A DNA stretch of 64,000 bases from Lota lota (GCA_026745465.1 JACYXH010000772.1:4266385-4330384), one strand, 5' to 3'. Shown: positions 1-13,989, numbered from the stretch's first letter. The notes: generated from the letters alone by a model not told the origin. Translations and numbers: made by a program.

Positions 1-1083
1 CGTACGTATATAACAAGTTTAAATGTACAGTTCTTTTTTTTATCCATCTATCAGTGCCTCTGAGACTGTTTTTCTTCCACAAAAAGCCATTTAGAAAATA
101 TAAAATCAAATTTCTTATACATTGAAAAATGTAGAGAAAAAAAGTTCAAGAAATCAAGATTAAGTAATTTAAACGTATTATATGTAACATTCCCACTTTA
201 AAATATCTAAAAACAATTAGACCTATGTTTTATATTTTGTTGAGTTGTGTATTTACATTATCCCAATTGTTTCCAACACGTTCATGAACATGATTTCTGC
301 TTCACGTCAGATAACTTTTCTCTGGCAATGGTGGCAACAACTCCCATGTACCAACGCTACTTTACGACATCATCAAACTACATATATTGTTATTGTTTAG
401 ATTGAGGGATCCCTAGCGGCTGAATTTACATATTATACCTTTAAACACAAAAATGAAATACCAAAAAAGTCATGAAATGGTTCTTGTGTCAAGAGAGATC
501 TTATTCACCCCTTTTCTTCCAGCCCTCATGAGTAATGGTAAACTGGTTACACTCCATATTTTATTGGTCACACACGACAAATTAGATAATCAATACTAAT
601 TTAGCATTTAATACTACAGGGCACAGCTAATGCAGGGAATGACAGGGAAAAGCGGCGCTGCAGTCTTCCATGTGGTGTGTCTACGCAGAGAGGGGGTAGA
701 GAGGAGGGAGAGGAGGGAGCAAATGTGGCCAAGATTTATAATGTTCATTCCTGATCAATGGAATCAGGATTTTCTAACAGAGAAGAGGCCATATAAAGGA
801 GTGTGATCAGGTTTACGTTCGTTTGTCGTAAGTTTTGACGAGCAGCTTGCGGTTAGGATCCTGATCCATCTTCCATGACATCCACACATACGACCTCCAC
901 AGGATTGTTTGGTTTGAATAGTTATCCGATTGGATTTTAAATGAAATATAGTCAAATATGTTTATCTCTCATTCATGGTGTAGCTTTGGCAGTACAAAAA
1001 AGGGATTCGTTTTTTGAGATGTCCAGAGAATAACAGTTCGATTTCCTGTTGTGTACCTTGAATGTAATATATTTGTGCTAATC

Positions 1084-1085
<2 letters not shown>
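1..1085. other. No gene seen; AT-rich intron-like DNA
   Basis: I see no coding exon, RNA gene or clear mobile element. By position this should be drd2 intron, because the exon at 2997-3278 needs its next exon at lower coordinates. I looked for the third-transmembrane coding stretch of D2 receptors on the minus strand from 1 to 2900 and did not find it, so that exon lies outside the window. Confidence 0.5.

Positions 1086-1135
<50 letters not shown>
1086..1135. repeat. (CA)n microsatellite
   Basis: A pure CA dinucleotide run of about 25 units. Confidence 0.95.
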
Positions 1136-1137
<2 letters not shown>

Positions 1138-1254
1138 TCAAAAACATGTGATTACACTACAGGCATTGCTAGCACATGCAGAAGTCAACGCACACAATCA
1201 CTCTATGCAGATAGATATGATTAAGGGAAAGGCTACAGAACAAGGATGCATGGG

Positions 1255-1420
1255 AGGGAGAGAGAGCAAGAGTGGGAGAGAGAGAGTGAGACAGGGAGAG
1301 AGAGAGATAGAAGGAGAGAGAGAGAGTGAGCTAGAGAGAGAGAGAGGGAGAGAAAATGAGAGGGATAGGAAAAACAGAAAGAGAGAGACACAGAGTGAGA
1401 CAGAGAGAGAGAGAGAGAAC
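1255..1420. repeat. GA-rich imperfect microsatellite
   Basis: GAGA runs broken by short interruptions. Open frames across it on both strands are low-complexity (Arg/Glu or Ser/Leu) and are not genes. Confidence 0.9.
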
Positions 1421-2293
1421 CATGAAAGCCTATGGATTTCTACACTTAATTTGATCGGAGTGGTAATCATCGAGGCTCACGGAAAGGCACAAGAGGATTA
1501 GATTCCCTGTAGTCTTAGATTGCCCTGCTAGACATGTCAGAAAGCATTGCCCAAAGACCCCCGGTAAGAACCTCACAACGCCACAGACTAAGAGTAGAGA
1601 CAACCGGCCAGACTTCACTGAAAGCTGTAGGCCACATCGGGCCTGTGATTGTATGCTTCTGAGCCCATTGTGTTTGCATTGTACAGTGCTTTTCTCTTCA
1701 CATGACCATAGTGTGGCCATCACTGCCTTCTGACCCACTGACTGGCTGAGCAGCACTGGCCTTGAGGGATTCTGTACCTTCAGCCGCTCAGCGTATGTAT
1801 TATTTATTTATTTATTTGAGTTTACGTTATATAATTGTTACTTTTATAATTATGTATTACTGCCAGTGCTGAATCATATTTATACGGCATCAGTTTGGCT
1901 TACTGTTAGTTTAATGAAGTTTGCAATGCTAATTATGTTCTTATTATCAGTCTCAACACATAATTTAACATTGCAACACCATTGTGATTATTCACCATTT
2001 CTTTGTTGTTATTGTTATTATTGTTATATTTTCCTTGTCAGAATGACAAATGTGCGATGGATTCCAATTGTTAGGTAGCTAACTGACGTTGAGCTGAATG
2101 CTGCATGTGTTGCAGAGGAGAGGAATGAAAGTTTGATCACAACATCATTACGAATGCAGGAGCATGGCTTCCGAGCGTGTTTACTAATGCCCAGTGCTTC
2201 CTCAGTACTACTGCCACAGGAGAGGAACAAAGGAACAGTGAGAAGAGACACAGAATGACGAATTCACAAAGGTGGGCAAGTGCTTCAGAGCTT

Positions 2294-2513
2294 GTGTGTG
2301 TGTGTGTGTGTGTGTGTTTGTGTGTGTGTGTTTCTCTCTTCACCAGGAGCATGCACGGTAACTAGAGATGGCCTCCCAGGAATTCACATGTCCATGTTAG
2401 GTGATGTCTATGTCTTCCCTAGTGTTTCGATGTGGTCCTTCTGTGAGTCTTTGTATTTGATTGTATATGGGATTTGGAGAACATATGTGTTTCACTTTAT
2501 ACGTGCTGGTACT

Positions 2514-2553
<40 letters not shown>

Positions 2554-2869
2554 AGTGTGTTTCTTTGTGGAATAATGAGTCAGAGTGTGTGTGTATGCAA
2601 GTGTGATAGATCCTATGTGTGTGTCTGTGTGTGTGTGTGTGTTTGTGCAATAATGTTTGAGTGTGTGTGTGTGTGTGCTTGTGTGTCTGTGTGTAATAAT
2701 GATTGCGTGGGTGTGTATGTGTGTGTGTGTGTGTGTGCAATAACGACTGTGCCTATAAGTGTGTGTGTGTGTGTGTTTGTGTAATAATGTTTGAGTGTGT
2801 GTGTGTGCTTGTGTGTCTGTGTGTAATAATGAGGGTGTGTGTGTGTGTGTTTAATAATGCCTGTGCGTA

Positions 2870-2918
<49 letters not shown>

Positions 2919-2966
2919 ACGCCTGTGCCTATTCGTGTGTGTGTGTGTGTGTATATGTGTGTGTGT
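2294..2966. repeat. Compound (GT)n tract beside the drd2 exon
   Basis: Many GT runs are separated by short recurring spacers such as AATAATG, GCCTGTGC and GAGTGTGTG. The tract ends about 30 bases from the drd2 splice donor at 2996/2997, inside the intron that follows the exon on the minus strand. Translated frames are Cys-Val or His-Thr repeats and are not protein. Confidence 0.9.
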
Positions 2967-2996
2967 GATAGATGTTGCCACAACGCCTAGCCTCAC

Positions 2997-3278
2997 CTCC
3001 AGGTAGACGACCCAGGGCATGACCAGCGTGGCCACCAGCAGGTCGGCCACGGCCAGGCTGACAATCAGGTAGTTGGTGGTGGTCTGCAGGGCCTTCTCCC
3101 GGGACACGGCAATGCACACCAGCACGTTGCCGAACACGATGACGAAGATAAGCAGCGTGAGCAGCATGGCGTAGTAGTTGTACGGGTGCTTCTGGCCGTG
3201 CGCCGTGTCGTTGAAGCCCCATGTCTGGTTGTCCAGATCACTCTCATTGTAGGCATACTGGGTAAGGACATCCATTAG
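2997..3278 (-). CDS. drd2: Dopamine D2-type receptor, first coding exon
   Basis: This exon encodes residues 1-93 of a D2-like dopamine receptor, a Gi/o-coupled plasma-membrane receptor that lowers cAMP. The acceptor AG lies at 3279-3280 and the ATG at 3273-3275, only three bases into the exon; the GTGAGG donor follows 2997 after an in-frame codon (phase 0). Residues 1-35 are a short extracellular tail with possible N-glycosylation sites at Asn10 (NES), Asn16 (NQT) and Asn22 (NDT). Transmembrane helix 1 spans about 36-59, with Asn50 in GNVLV. Helix 2 spans about 68-93, with Asp78 in LAVADLL and then VMPWVVYLE. The run [20 protein letters not shown] and the [20 protein letters not shown] stretch identify D2 rather than D3 or D4. 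The remaining exons are off the low-coordinate end, and the non-coding first exon should lie at higher coordinates. The drd2a/drd2b choice is not resolved. Confidence 0.93.
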
Positions 3279-3449
3279 CTGTAAGTGACAGAGGCCAGAG
3301 ACGGGCCCTGGCAGCGGCGACAGAGAGAGAAGATACAAATGCACATTAAAATCCAGCGTTTTATTTATGTGTGTTTATGGTAATGAATTATGTCAAATAA
3401 TTTGGTAGTGAGGATTGTGAAAAAAAAGAACAAAGGCATCTGTTGTGTT

Positions 3450-3627
3450 GATCAGAGAGATGTATGTGTGTCTGTGTGTGAGTATACCTGCATTTGTTTG
3501 TGTGTGTTTCTGCTTCTGTTACGTGTGTGTGAGTGTTTATATGTGTGTGTTTGTGTGCGTGCACGTGTGTGCGTGTGTGTGAGTATGCCTGCATGTGTGT
3601 GTGTTTGTGCTTGTGTTACGTGAGTGT

Positions 3628-3658
<31 letters not shown>

Positions 3659-3665
3659 AGTGAGA
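3450..3665. repeat. (GT)n-rich compound microsatellite
   Basis: GT runs with interspersed GCGTG and GTTACGTG. The tract lies in the intron just upstream of the drd2 coding exon, so that exon is flanked by GT arrays on both sides. Confidence 0.9.
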
Positions 3666-4074
3666 GAGAGAGCAGCGAGCAGGAGGAGTAACACAACCCC
3701 GGCCCAGGCGAGACAAACAGAGCATCAAGACGTTGATGCTCTGTCAGGACTCAGCAGTCAACCGAACAGATAAGAGAGGTGGCCAGAGGACATGAGAATA
3801 ATAATAGATGAAGGGAGCCGGAGAGAAAGAAGAAGAGACTGGAGGAAGTGTGTGAGACAATCTTCCTGTTTGGATGAAGGCGGTGCCCTGGGGCACTGCT
3901 ACCCTGCAGAAGCCCTGTCTCCTCTCCTTTATTCCTCCTTTCTACTTCCTTATTCGAGGAGAAACTCAATTTTATTTTTCTTCCTTCTCACTGCTTCTAT
4001 GTTAGTGCTAGCCTGAGAAAGCCTCACGACACACAACTACAACAACCGCAAACACAACACGACCCCAGTACACA

Positions 4075-4105
<31 letters not shown>

Positions 4106-6026
4106 TCTTGGCCTTCACGTGTTGAACACTGTGCTTGAACCTCAGGCCTCTGTACAACTACAACTTATCGTTGCCGTTTGTGCGTCTCATCCTGTGTCTT
4201 CCGTCACCTGAACCTGAACATTGTGTCTGCTGCCCCGAGGACTATGCAATCGTTGTTTTGATGGGTCATCACTGTGCCTGATTAACAGAAAACACAGCCA
4301 TATGGCTGCTAAACAATTAAGTGTCGGTTAGGACTCTCAGTAATTCAAAGCCTAAGCTTAAGAAATCCTTAAGCTCTAAGCTATCATTATTTTACTGGCG
4401 GTGATCAAAGTATGTAGTATTATAGTATATAAAGAAGTATTTTATGTACTTCTTAACGTGAGGACATTGCACAGCCAAAAATACATACTCCCATTACATC
4501 ATAGCACCTGTGTAGAACCACTTTATCTAAAAAGGATCTTGCACAGGTGGAGGAGCTGGAGGAGAAGGTTGGGTAAAAGTGCAGCAGTAGCAGTCGCTCA
4601 AGCACAAACAATATCAGGCGAGTAAAGTCATTTAAATACATGGGGTCCGTTTTTCGCAGGGTTTGAAGCATTGACAGCAGCATGTAGCCTCTGAGTGATT
4701 GCTGAACCTGGATGTAGGATGTGGGCTATTACTGACTGGCAGAGATACTAGGCCACTGTAGCGGAGAGGAGGAAGTGCTGCTTCTATCTTCCAGAGATGG
4801 TGGTGTTAGCTTTGCGGAGTAAGTTAGTGTGAGGGCGTTTGAGTGCTGAGCTGCTGCAGCTGACGTCTCCTGCATTCCCTATCACCATAAATTAAATATG
4901 CAGAGGAAATGTTGCGTTTTATTTGAATGATTTGATATATTTAAGATTTTTTTTATACAACATTAACTGGCCAATAACAACGATTTCATACTATATTGCC
5001 ACATAATATGGGGTATAAGCATATTTAATATATGTAAAATATGCATTTAAGAAATAAAGTGTATAATAATGAATGATGATTATGTTCTGTTTAAATAGCC
5101 TACAGTCTCAATATAAATTAGATTACACTCTAATAATTCAATTACTTCCCTACGCTTGGTACCTATACTAAACATATAATACAACTATTGCTATTCAGTA
5201 TTTTGTTAAACATATTCTCGACTGATAAAAGCCTTCCATGCACATTTCTATTTATCTTTCAACATTGTTACTTCATATAAAACGATTTAAATTGCTCTGC
5301 TGATTACTACACTTTGCTCAGACTCCACCATTGCTTTGAAATTCTGCAGACTGTGGCACCCCTTGTTCGTCATATGAGAACTGAAACCCCCTCCCTGTAG
5401 CCCTGATTGTTCCTAGCATTTATTGTATTTTAGGGAGAGGCTTTCAACGGGCTCAGGCCACAATGATATGCAGAGAGAAACATGTGAACTTGCGAGGTTA
5501 GGATGGTCTGACCTCGCAAGTAACATTTTATAGAATATTTCAGCACTTGCATAGGCATCACAAATAATGTTACATGAAATATTAAACCTCAGGATATCCC
5601 CATCCAAATATAACCATCGTAAACAACCTTTGCAAATGTATGCGGACATCAGAGGGAAAGCTATCAATGGGATATCCAACTAAATAGCCCTTTTTATGTT
5701 ATCCGCACATCTGAGAAAGACACAGTTTTCCATCATCCCAGAAACCCATTGCTCCACAATAGACACCTCTCATGACCCTGGCAAAGTGCTTTGAACACTG
5801 CTTTAATAAGACCAGCATCATGCCCTCGCAGCCAGGAAAGCTGCCAAAGGCATGCCAGAGCAAAGACAAGAAGATTGCATTGTAGGCCTATTTGCTTTTG
5901 TTCACCTACTGTTTGTCTGGTTGGCCCTATAGCTACACTGAATATGCTAAACAAGCTCTTTCTTCCTAGATGGAATTGGAATGCATGCAATTCAAAGATG
6001 CTCATCAGTCCTGATTAGTAAGTGAT
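3666..6026. other. No gene seen; poly-G tract and one hairpin
   Basis: No supported exon. It contains a poly-G run at about 4077-4105 and an inverted repeat at 5488-5521. The remainder is unique-looking AT-rich DNA, probably drd2 intron 1. Confidence 0.45.
5488..5521. repeat. Hairpin, 11-bp perfect arms
   Basis: ACTTGCGAGGT at 5488-5498 is the exact reverse complement of 5511-5521, with a 12-base loop. No T-run follows it, and nothing shows that it is transcribed. Confidence 0.7.
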
Positions 6027-6355
6027 TGTGGGAGTGTGTGTGGATGGTGGCTGGTTTAAGCAGCCTCACCTGGCCTGAGTCAGACTGATTGGACTCTGGG
6101 GCTGGGTGGGGCTGCACACCTGTTGCACATTGAGCAATCAGTGTGCACAGGTTAAACCAGCCACCACCACACACACTCGAGGAGAGCTCTCTGGCATGCA
6201 GCACCAGCTGTATGCCTCATTCAACTGCAACTTTAACAATAAACTGGATTTAACATCACCACCCTGTGTCCAATTGTTTGGAGGAGCCTGAGGAAAGTCA
6301 CCTAGGTGGAGTATGGGAGCCACCTAGGTGGCGTGTAGTAGTGGACATTGCTACA
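6027..6355 (+). repeat. 5' LTR
   Basis: Starts TGTGGGAG and ends GCTACA. AATAAA at 6238-6243 could serve as its polyadenylation signal. The palindromic motif CACCTAGGTGG occurs twice near the end (about 6300-6332). Confidence 0.9.
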
Positions 6356-6356
6356 C

Positions 6357-6374
6357 TGGCGCCCAACGTGGGGC
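6357..6374 (+). promoter_or_regulatory. Primer-binding site, tRNA-Lys type
   Basis: TGGCGCCCAACGTGGGGC matches, as I know it, the complement of the 3' end of tRNA-Lys(1,2). It sits one base inside the 5' LTR, where minus-strand DNA synthesis would start. Confidence 0.88.
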
Positions 6375-6385
6375 CTCTCCAAACC

Positions 6386-6820
6386 ATGTTTGGACGCAGG
6401 AAGGCTGTCCAGGGGCGCACTGGATCCAGCAGCGACAACGGACAGCCTTCTCCCAACACCATCCCTCTCCCCAACGGCGCTGTGGATTCCAGCGGAGGAC
6501 GGGGGAGGCAGCGCAGCAACCGCCACAGGCAACCGTCTGCAGCTAGCCACCCCGGCATCCAGCCAGCGCCGCAGCCCAACCAACTCTTCCGCCAGCCTGT
6601 CCAGACAGCCCTGGGTCAGCAGCTCAGGCCTCCGAGTCTCCAGGATGGAGGGGGAGGGTGGGCTGGAGTGGACCGCCAAGTCCGCCGACACCTCCGCCAG
6701 TCAAGGCAGCAGCCCAGGCCTCCGAGTCTCCAGGATGGAGGGGGAGGGTGGGTTGGGGTGTCACCCTGGGGAGGTGTGGGGACTGTGGGGTTGGGGTTGT
6801 TTTTTTTTTTTGTTTTTTAG
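6386..6820 (+). other. Internal open frame of the LTR element, function unknown
   Basis: A frame with an ATG at 6386 runs through Arg/Gln/Pro/Ser-rich sequence to about 6820. It begins MFGRRKAVQGRTG. It contains two copies, 90 bp apart, of a stretch encoding RPPSLQDGGGGW (about 6621-6668 and 6711-6758). I recognise no Gag, zinc-knuckle or protease motif. It may be a Gag remnant or chance coding in GC-rich DNA. Confidence 0.3.
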
Positions 6821-6912
6821 GTATGGTAACCCTGGTCAGAGTCCGGTTTAGGATTTTTTTTTTTGGATGGGGGGGTGGAGGAGGAGGGGGGGGGGGGGGG
6901 GGAGTAGGTTTC

Positions 6913-6933
6913 AGCCGGGGATACTCCCCGGCT
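6913..6933. repeat. Perfect hairpin before the 3' LTR
   Basis: AGCCGGGG, loop ATACT, CCCCGGCT. It lies about 20 bp before the 3' LTR and just after a poly-G run (about 6883-6901). This is the zone where an LTR element keeps its polypurine tract. Confidence 0.75.
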
Positions 6934-6953
6934 TCAATTGGGTGTTGGGGGTA

Positions 6954-7282
6954 TGTGGGAGTGTGTGTGGATGGTGGCTGGTTTAAGCAGCCTCACCTGG
7001 CCTGAGTCAGACTGATTGGACTCTGGGGCTGGGTGGGGCTGCACACCTGTTGCACATTGAGCAATCAGTGTGCACAGGTTAAACCAGCCACCACCACACA
7101 CACTCGAGGAGAGCTCTCTGGCATGCAGCACCAGCTGTATGCCTCATTCAACTGCAACTTTAACAATAAACTGGATTTAACATCACCACCCTGTGTCCAA
7201 TTGTTTGGAGGAGCCTGAGGAAAGTCACCTAGGTGGAGTATGGGAGCCACCTAGGTGGCGTGTAGTAGTGGACATTGCTACA
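6954..7282 (+). repeat. 3' LTR
   Basis: A copy of 6027-6355 offset by exactly 927 bp along its whole length. Its AATAAA is at 7165-7170. The GTGAT target duplication follows directly. Confidence 0.9.
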
Positions 7283-7287
7283 GTGAT

Positions 7288-8275
7288 GAACGGCGATCTT
7301 ACATGTTAATGAGTCTACCTTCCTTCTCTTGAACTGGAAACATGAATGAGCTCCCGTACAAGCTGCTTTTGGTTTCCACTTCACCTTGTGGATACGCATG
7401 CCTGGGTTTTGCAGATGTAACAATCTCTCCTCATAGGGGTCAAAGGTGAAAGGACATATGTTTGTTGTTTTCCATAGATTGTTATTTATACTTTATGAAT
7501 AAAACATGCTAAAAATTACAATTGTGTAATTTGCAAGATGCATTATTGAACAAATGAGATGAGGAGACAAATTAAAGTGGAATATAAGTAGGCAGACAAA
7601 CTTCAAAATTTAATTAACAAGTCACATGATATATGATATGCAGTGTGAAGATGCTAGAGCCAAAACAGAGATTAAAAACGTATCTGTCAGATACTTGCAA
7701 AATATTAATTACCATAAGCCTAAGCGGTATGTTTTTGTATTTGTGAAATCCATTGAAAGTGAGCTTTCAACCCATTAGTCTCTAAATGCAATTGACTGAA
7801 ACAATAACAACATCCGCTGTGACTCTTGTTATTGTGGTTTATTTTTCCAGATGGTGAAGACAATGCAGAGGTGTAGCCATGTTTTTGATCATTTCCACTT
7901 CCAATGACACACTTTCTGACTTTTAATGATATACCAATTGTCTTCCGCACTGTGGGGTTTTCAAAGAAATGTTCTCTATCAGCCAGAGAACCAACATTAT
8001 TAGAATTAAATCTTGTTGCTCTTGGTGGACACCCAATTCAATCCGTTTTTAATATCACATTGGTCTACATTATGGTTCAGTTCTCCTTGTTCATGTCTTC
8101 TGAAAATGAGTGTAAATATGGATACTCGGTAACCAATAGTTACCGCTTTGAATATATATTCAGACGCATTCTGGTCATAATTGATTTGAGCATATAATTT
8201 AGCTGAGGGGTTTTCGTGGATGACATGCAGGTAATCAGGCATTATATTCCCCTACACAATTGTCAGGAGAAATGA
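7288..8275. other. No gene seen
   Basis: Unique-looking AT-rich DNA. The open frames found here have no recognisable domain and no splice or codon-use support. Confidence 0.45.
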
Positions 8276-8358
8276 GGCACACTTTTACAAAAACCCATAC
8301 AGACACATACACATACACAGACCACACACATACACGTATACACACACACAGACACACA
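8276..8358. repeat. (CA)n-rich microsatellite
   Basis: Imperfect CA/TACA run directly in front of a SINE head. Confidence 0.85.
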
Positions 8359-8466
8359 GTAACTCAGATGGTACAGCAGGTCATCTTACAACTGGAGCAC
8401 TGGTGGTTTGACCTTCAGCTGCCCATAGCTAAAACGCTATATAAATGCTGTCCATATACCATTTAC
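8359..8466 (+). mobile_element. tRNA-derived SINE
   Basis: The head starts GTAACTCAGATGGTACAGC, which resembles a tRNA A box. GGTTTGACCTTC at about 8405-8416 resembles the B box. A tail AAACGCTATATAAATGCTG follows, of the kind seen at the ends of many fish SINEs and LINEs. It is about 108 bp and diverged from a functional tRNA, so it is not a tRNA gene. Confidence 0.6.
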
Positions 8467-9475
8467 ACAGTCCTTTTCACTTATTATCTCTGAACAGCAG
8501 TATGGCAGCAGCAATTGCATAACTTCTGGCACAGATCAGGGCCGTTCATTGGTTTAAATGGCTCTACAGCCATCCAGCTGACCTTTCAACTCTCCATGGT
8601 AGATCTTTTATGGATGGAAGCCTTAAAATTATCTGACCTCCGCCCGGTGTACAATCTCTTTCCTTCCTCTTTAAACATTAAACAACCATTCAACCAATCA
8701 TTGTCAGTTGACACGAGCGCTGATGAAAAATAAATAAACAATAAAAGGCATTGCGTTCCTCTGGAGGCTTTTCTCTTTCTGTAGCGACGGGGAGGGCTGT
8801 ATGTTATGGCCTTGAGCCAACTGTCGGTGAGCGCTTTGTCTTCAACGGAGCGGAGAGAGAGAGGAACGGCCAGCTCAGAGACTGCTCATTCGTGGGGTGG
8901 CCTGTGAGTCCTCCAAGCTTTTTTTTTACACATTTTGTGTTTTAGATTGTGCAAAAGTAATTACATATGATATTTTGGTTAGTTTCCAAATGCCGTGGTT
9001 CTGTGGAAGATAGTTGCCTATGTTCAGGAGAGCATGGGATTGTTTTGGCTTGTCTTTATGTTGCAATATTGCAATCCATTCTACACTATCTAAAAGCGGG
9101 GTTGGTTTGTGTAATGTTGATTTTTTCATCTAACTGAGGAAAAGCTAATTACTTGGCTATTGGGTGGGGAGCCCAATACAATCAACCATTTCAAAACAAC
9201 AAGCAGGCGCTACATGACAATTATGAAGTGATGCAAAAAAGAACGTTTTGTACTACAGCATGTCTTATTAAAGAAACAGGATTTTGATTACACATAAATT
9301 ACTCCCACAGTACTAGGCTCCCACCTCCTTGTTTGTGTGTATTGTGTTCCCATTATAACCTGCATCGTTTTGTCATGAAACAGAACAGCTGATAACAGCT
9401 CCTCCTTTTTTATTATACTTCATGATTATAAATATGATTGTATTCTATTCAATTTGCCCCGCCATTTCTTCGACA
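8467..9475. other. No gene seen
   Basis: No exon or repeat family recognised. Confidence 0.4.
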
Positions 9476-9479
9476 TGAA

Positions 9480-9526
9480 TACACACACGTGCACGCACGC
9501 ACAGACACACACAGACATTCGCACAC

Positions 9527-9558
<32 letters not shown>

Positions 9559-9565
9559 GCAAACA
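9480..9565. repeat. (CA)n-rich microsatellite
   Basis: Compound CA run with GCACGCACG and CATACA interruptions. Confidence 0.85.
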
Positions 9566-10194
9566 CTCAGACTCCCATGGTGACGTTTGGCATGTCGTCT
9601 AAACACAAGGCTGATTACTTTTGTTTGGATTTCATCAAATGAAACAACAGCGAGTTATTTAGCACAGTGTGTCTGTGTTGTAGTCTCAACCTCGGACGAT
9701 TGTGTGGCCTGTTTAGTGTTCCTCACCACCAGAGCCTCCACCTCTCTCCATCCGTCTATCAAAAGTGGGGTAACAGGAAAACCTCTTGCAGATGTAACTT
9801 TTGTCAATACAGTTTGATTAGACACAAAGATAACCACCATTCTAATTCGTTTTCCATCTACCTCAGGCCTCTTAGATGACGGGTCGAAAACACTGACGTG
9901 TGCCACATCAATGCCTATCTGGTGAATGACATGTCTCCGTCTCTCTCATCTCTGCAACAGCCTGCAATTAAACAACCAAAGGGGTTAGCCCCGGTGCTAG
10001 CAGGCTGCCGTAATTTCAGACCCTTAACATAAACGGCCTGACATTGCGTGGCAATTACCACTCCTATATCTTGGCATCGCAATTATGCCCGTCTTCTTCT
10101 GGTTTGCCCATTACGTCATTTTCTTATGAAGACTCTCTTTATTTATTTATTATAATGTACTTATTCTAACCTCTGTGTCTCACTCTCTCTAGGT

Positions 10195-10198
<4 letters not shown>

Positions 10199-10250
<52 letters not shown>
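10199..10250. repeat. (AT)n microsatellite
   Basis: About 25 AT units without interruption. Confidence 0.95.
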
Positions 10251-12010
<1,760 letters not shown>

Positions 12011-12434
12011 AGAATTAGGAACATTACTCAAGCTGTCCTGTTTATCTCCTGCTGTTGGAGTGGACTTGGTGATCTCATTCGTCTCTATCTGAAAATAATT
12101 CATTAAGACCTCAGTGTTTTATAGGTAACGGTGCTGAAAGCATATATTTTGATAGAACATAACGATATCATGTCACCTATATATATAATGAAACTCTTCA
12201 TGCCATTCAATTGAGTTAGTCATCAGTCTAAGCAGTGTAAGAACAGAGGGAGTGCTGGTAAATAAAAGATGTGTAGTCCTCTTGATTTAAGAGTAAGTAA
12301 TGGTACAGAAAGGTCAAGTGATAATTGGTAACGAATTGGTGTGATTGAAAAGGTTTGCCAGTGGAAACCTGAAGTCTTGAACATCACAGCTCAGCAGGGG
12401 ATTTGTTTTAGATTCTGGCAAACATGAAGACCCC

Positions 12435-12544
<110 letters not shown>

Positions 12545-13454
12545 GGTGGGTGGGTGGGTGTGGGAATAGACAACAGCACACAGCAATTGAACTCCATGGA
12601 CTTCCTCCATAATCTGTTTCATTAGAGATTTAAATTAATGCATTTATTTATTTAATTAATTACTCATTTATTTGTATTTGGCAAACCAGTTCTCCGTTAA
12701 ATTAGCTATTATTTGTTTATTGATAAAATATTATTGTAACATTCAATAATTTTGTTACTATTTAATAGTACATTTAACTAATTATTGTAATATATGTTTA
12801 AATTGCCTATTTAAAAGTGTTGCAATGATTTGACTAACAAATTGCTACATCATTTGAATGAATAATCTTAATATTCATATTTTCTTTATTTTGTTGAGTC
12901 ATGCTCAATAAAAAACAGTGTTCAATTAGAAAATGTCGCTGCAAATAAAAGTCCTCGCAGTTATTTTTCTAACAGAAGCAGTTGCTTTCAAAGTATATGA
13001 ATAGAAATTATGTATCAAAGCACAGACTCAAAGGTCAGCCGAGCATGGAGATCTGATCTCTGACTGCTTACACAAAACACTCTGCGGCTCTTGGGTAGAA
13101 TGTCACAGAAGCTGTCAATGAAAAGGTATTTTCTATGACCTCCTCGTGTAATACACCTGCAGGTGTATCTTCCTCTTGACACACAAGAGGTTAAAGAAAA
13201 GGTTGCATAACAAAGGAAATCCCCCCCTCAATGTGACCTACCCCCACAACACACATACACATGCACACACACACTTAGACACACACACTGCACCCACTTC
13301 ATATTGTTTCATCCATTCAAAAATAGATTTTGAGACCTAGCAGCATAAGCCCAGAGTGAATGGGGCTAAAATGAAGCTCAACGTTTAAGAGACTTTCCTA
13401 AGGGTTGTGGATTTGAGTGATGCAGTGTTTATTTCTCATGTTTTGAGGTCGATG
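12545..13454. other. No gene seen; very AT-rich
   Basis: AT-rich filler with a short CA-rich patch at about 13245-13290. Confidence 0.45.
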
Positions 13455-13455
13455 A

Positions 13456-13509
<54 letters not shown>

Positions 13510-13530
13510 ATGTCTGTGTGTGTGTGTGTA
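13456..13530. repeat. (GT)n microsatellite
   Basis: About 27 GT units and then a broken GT stretch. Confidence 0.9.
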
Positions 13531-13989
13531 TCAGGTCCATAGAACCTAGAGGGAACACCTGCGACTCCAGCTAATGAATTGGTTTCTCGTGCGAGACAAT
13601 CTTTCAATGAACAGTTTATTCCCTTTCTAATGGCATTTAGTCTAAACACACAGCACACCAGAAGAACAGTTAAAAGATGTGAATGCCCCTGAGGTTTTGG
13701 GTCTTTCTACTCCTTGCCCTTTATTCTATTTATCTTCACTCTGCGTTACAATCGTCTCACTGTCAATCTTTGCACAATGTCTGTCAGTCCAATCTGTTCC
13801 AACACATTGGACCGCTGCCCCAGTTAAAGAGTTCCACCCACTGGGGTTGGGGATGTCTCTGTGAAGTCCTTGCCTTCTGATAGTTTATCAAGCTATAACA
13901 CAAGCCACGGGGTCGCTAGGATGACCAATGTTCGCTTGAGTCCATGCACACATCCACATCTATGCGACAATTATTTCCACAAAGGCAAA

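Larger units (their letters stand above)
6027..7282 (+). mobile_element. Complete non-autonomous LTR retrotransposon (TRIM-like)
   Basis: Two 329-bp direct repeats (6027-6355 and 6954-7282) begin TG and end CA. I read them as identical. They enclose only 598 bp. The pair is flanked by the 5-bp target duplication GTGAT (6022-6026 and 7283-7287). An 18-base primer-binding site lies one base after the first LTR. No reverse transcriptase, integrase or protease can be seen, and the internal space is too short for them, so the element must be moved by proteins of another element. Identical LTRs mean a recent insertion. The PBS and the 5-bp duplication would fit a Gypsy or endogenous-retrovirus-like partner, but which one is inference. 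Confidence 0.9.

Noticed and set aside
2461..2990. Long Cys-Val and His-Thr open frames
   Set aside because: They are translations of GT/CA microsatellites without a start context, splice support or domain.
6266..6820. 184-residue frame as a Gag gene of the LTR element
   Set aside because: Its first third is LTR and PBS sequence and no Gag motif is visible; kept only as a low-confidence open frame from 6386.
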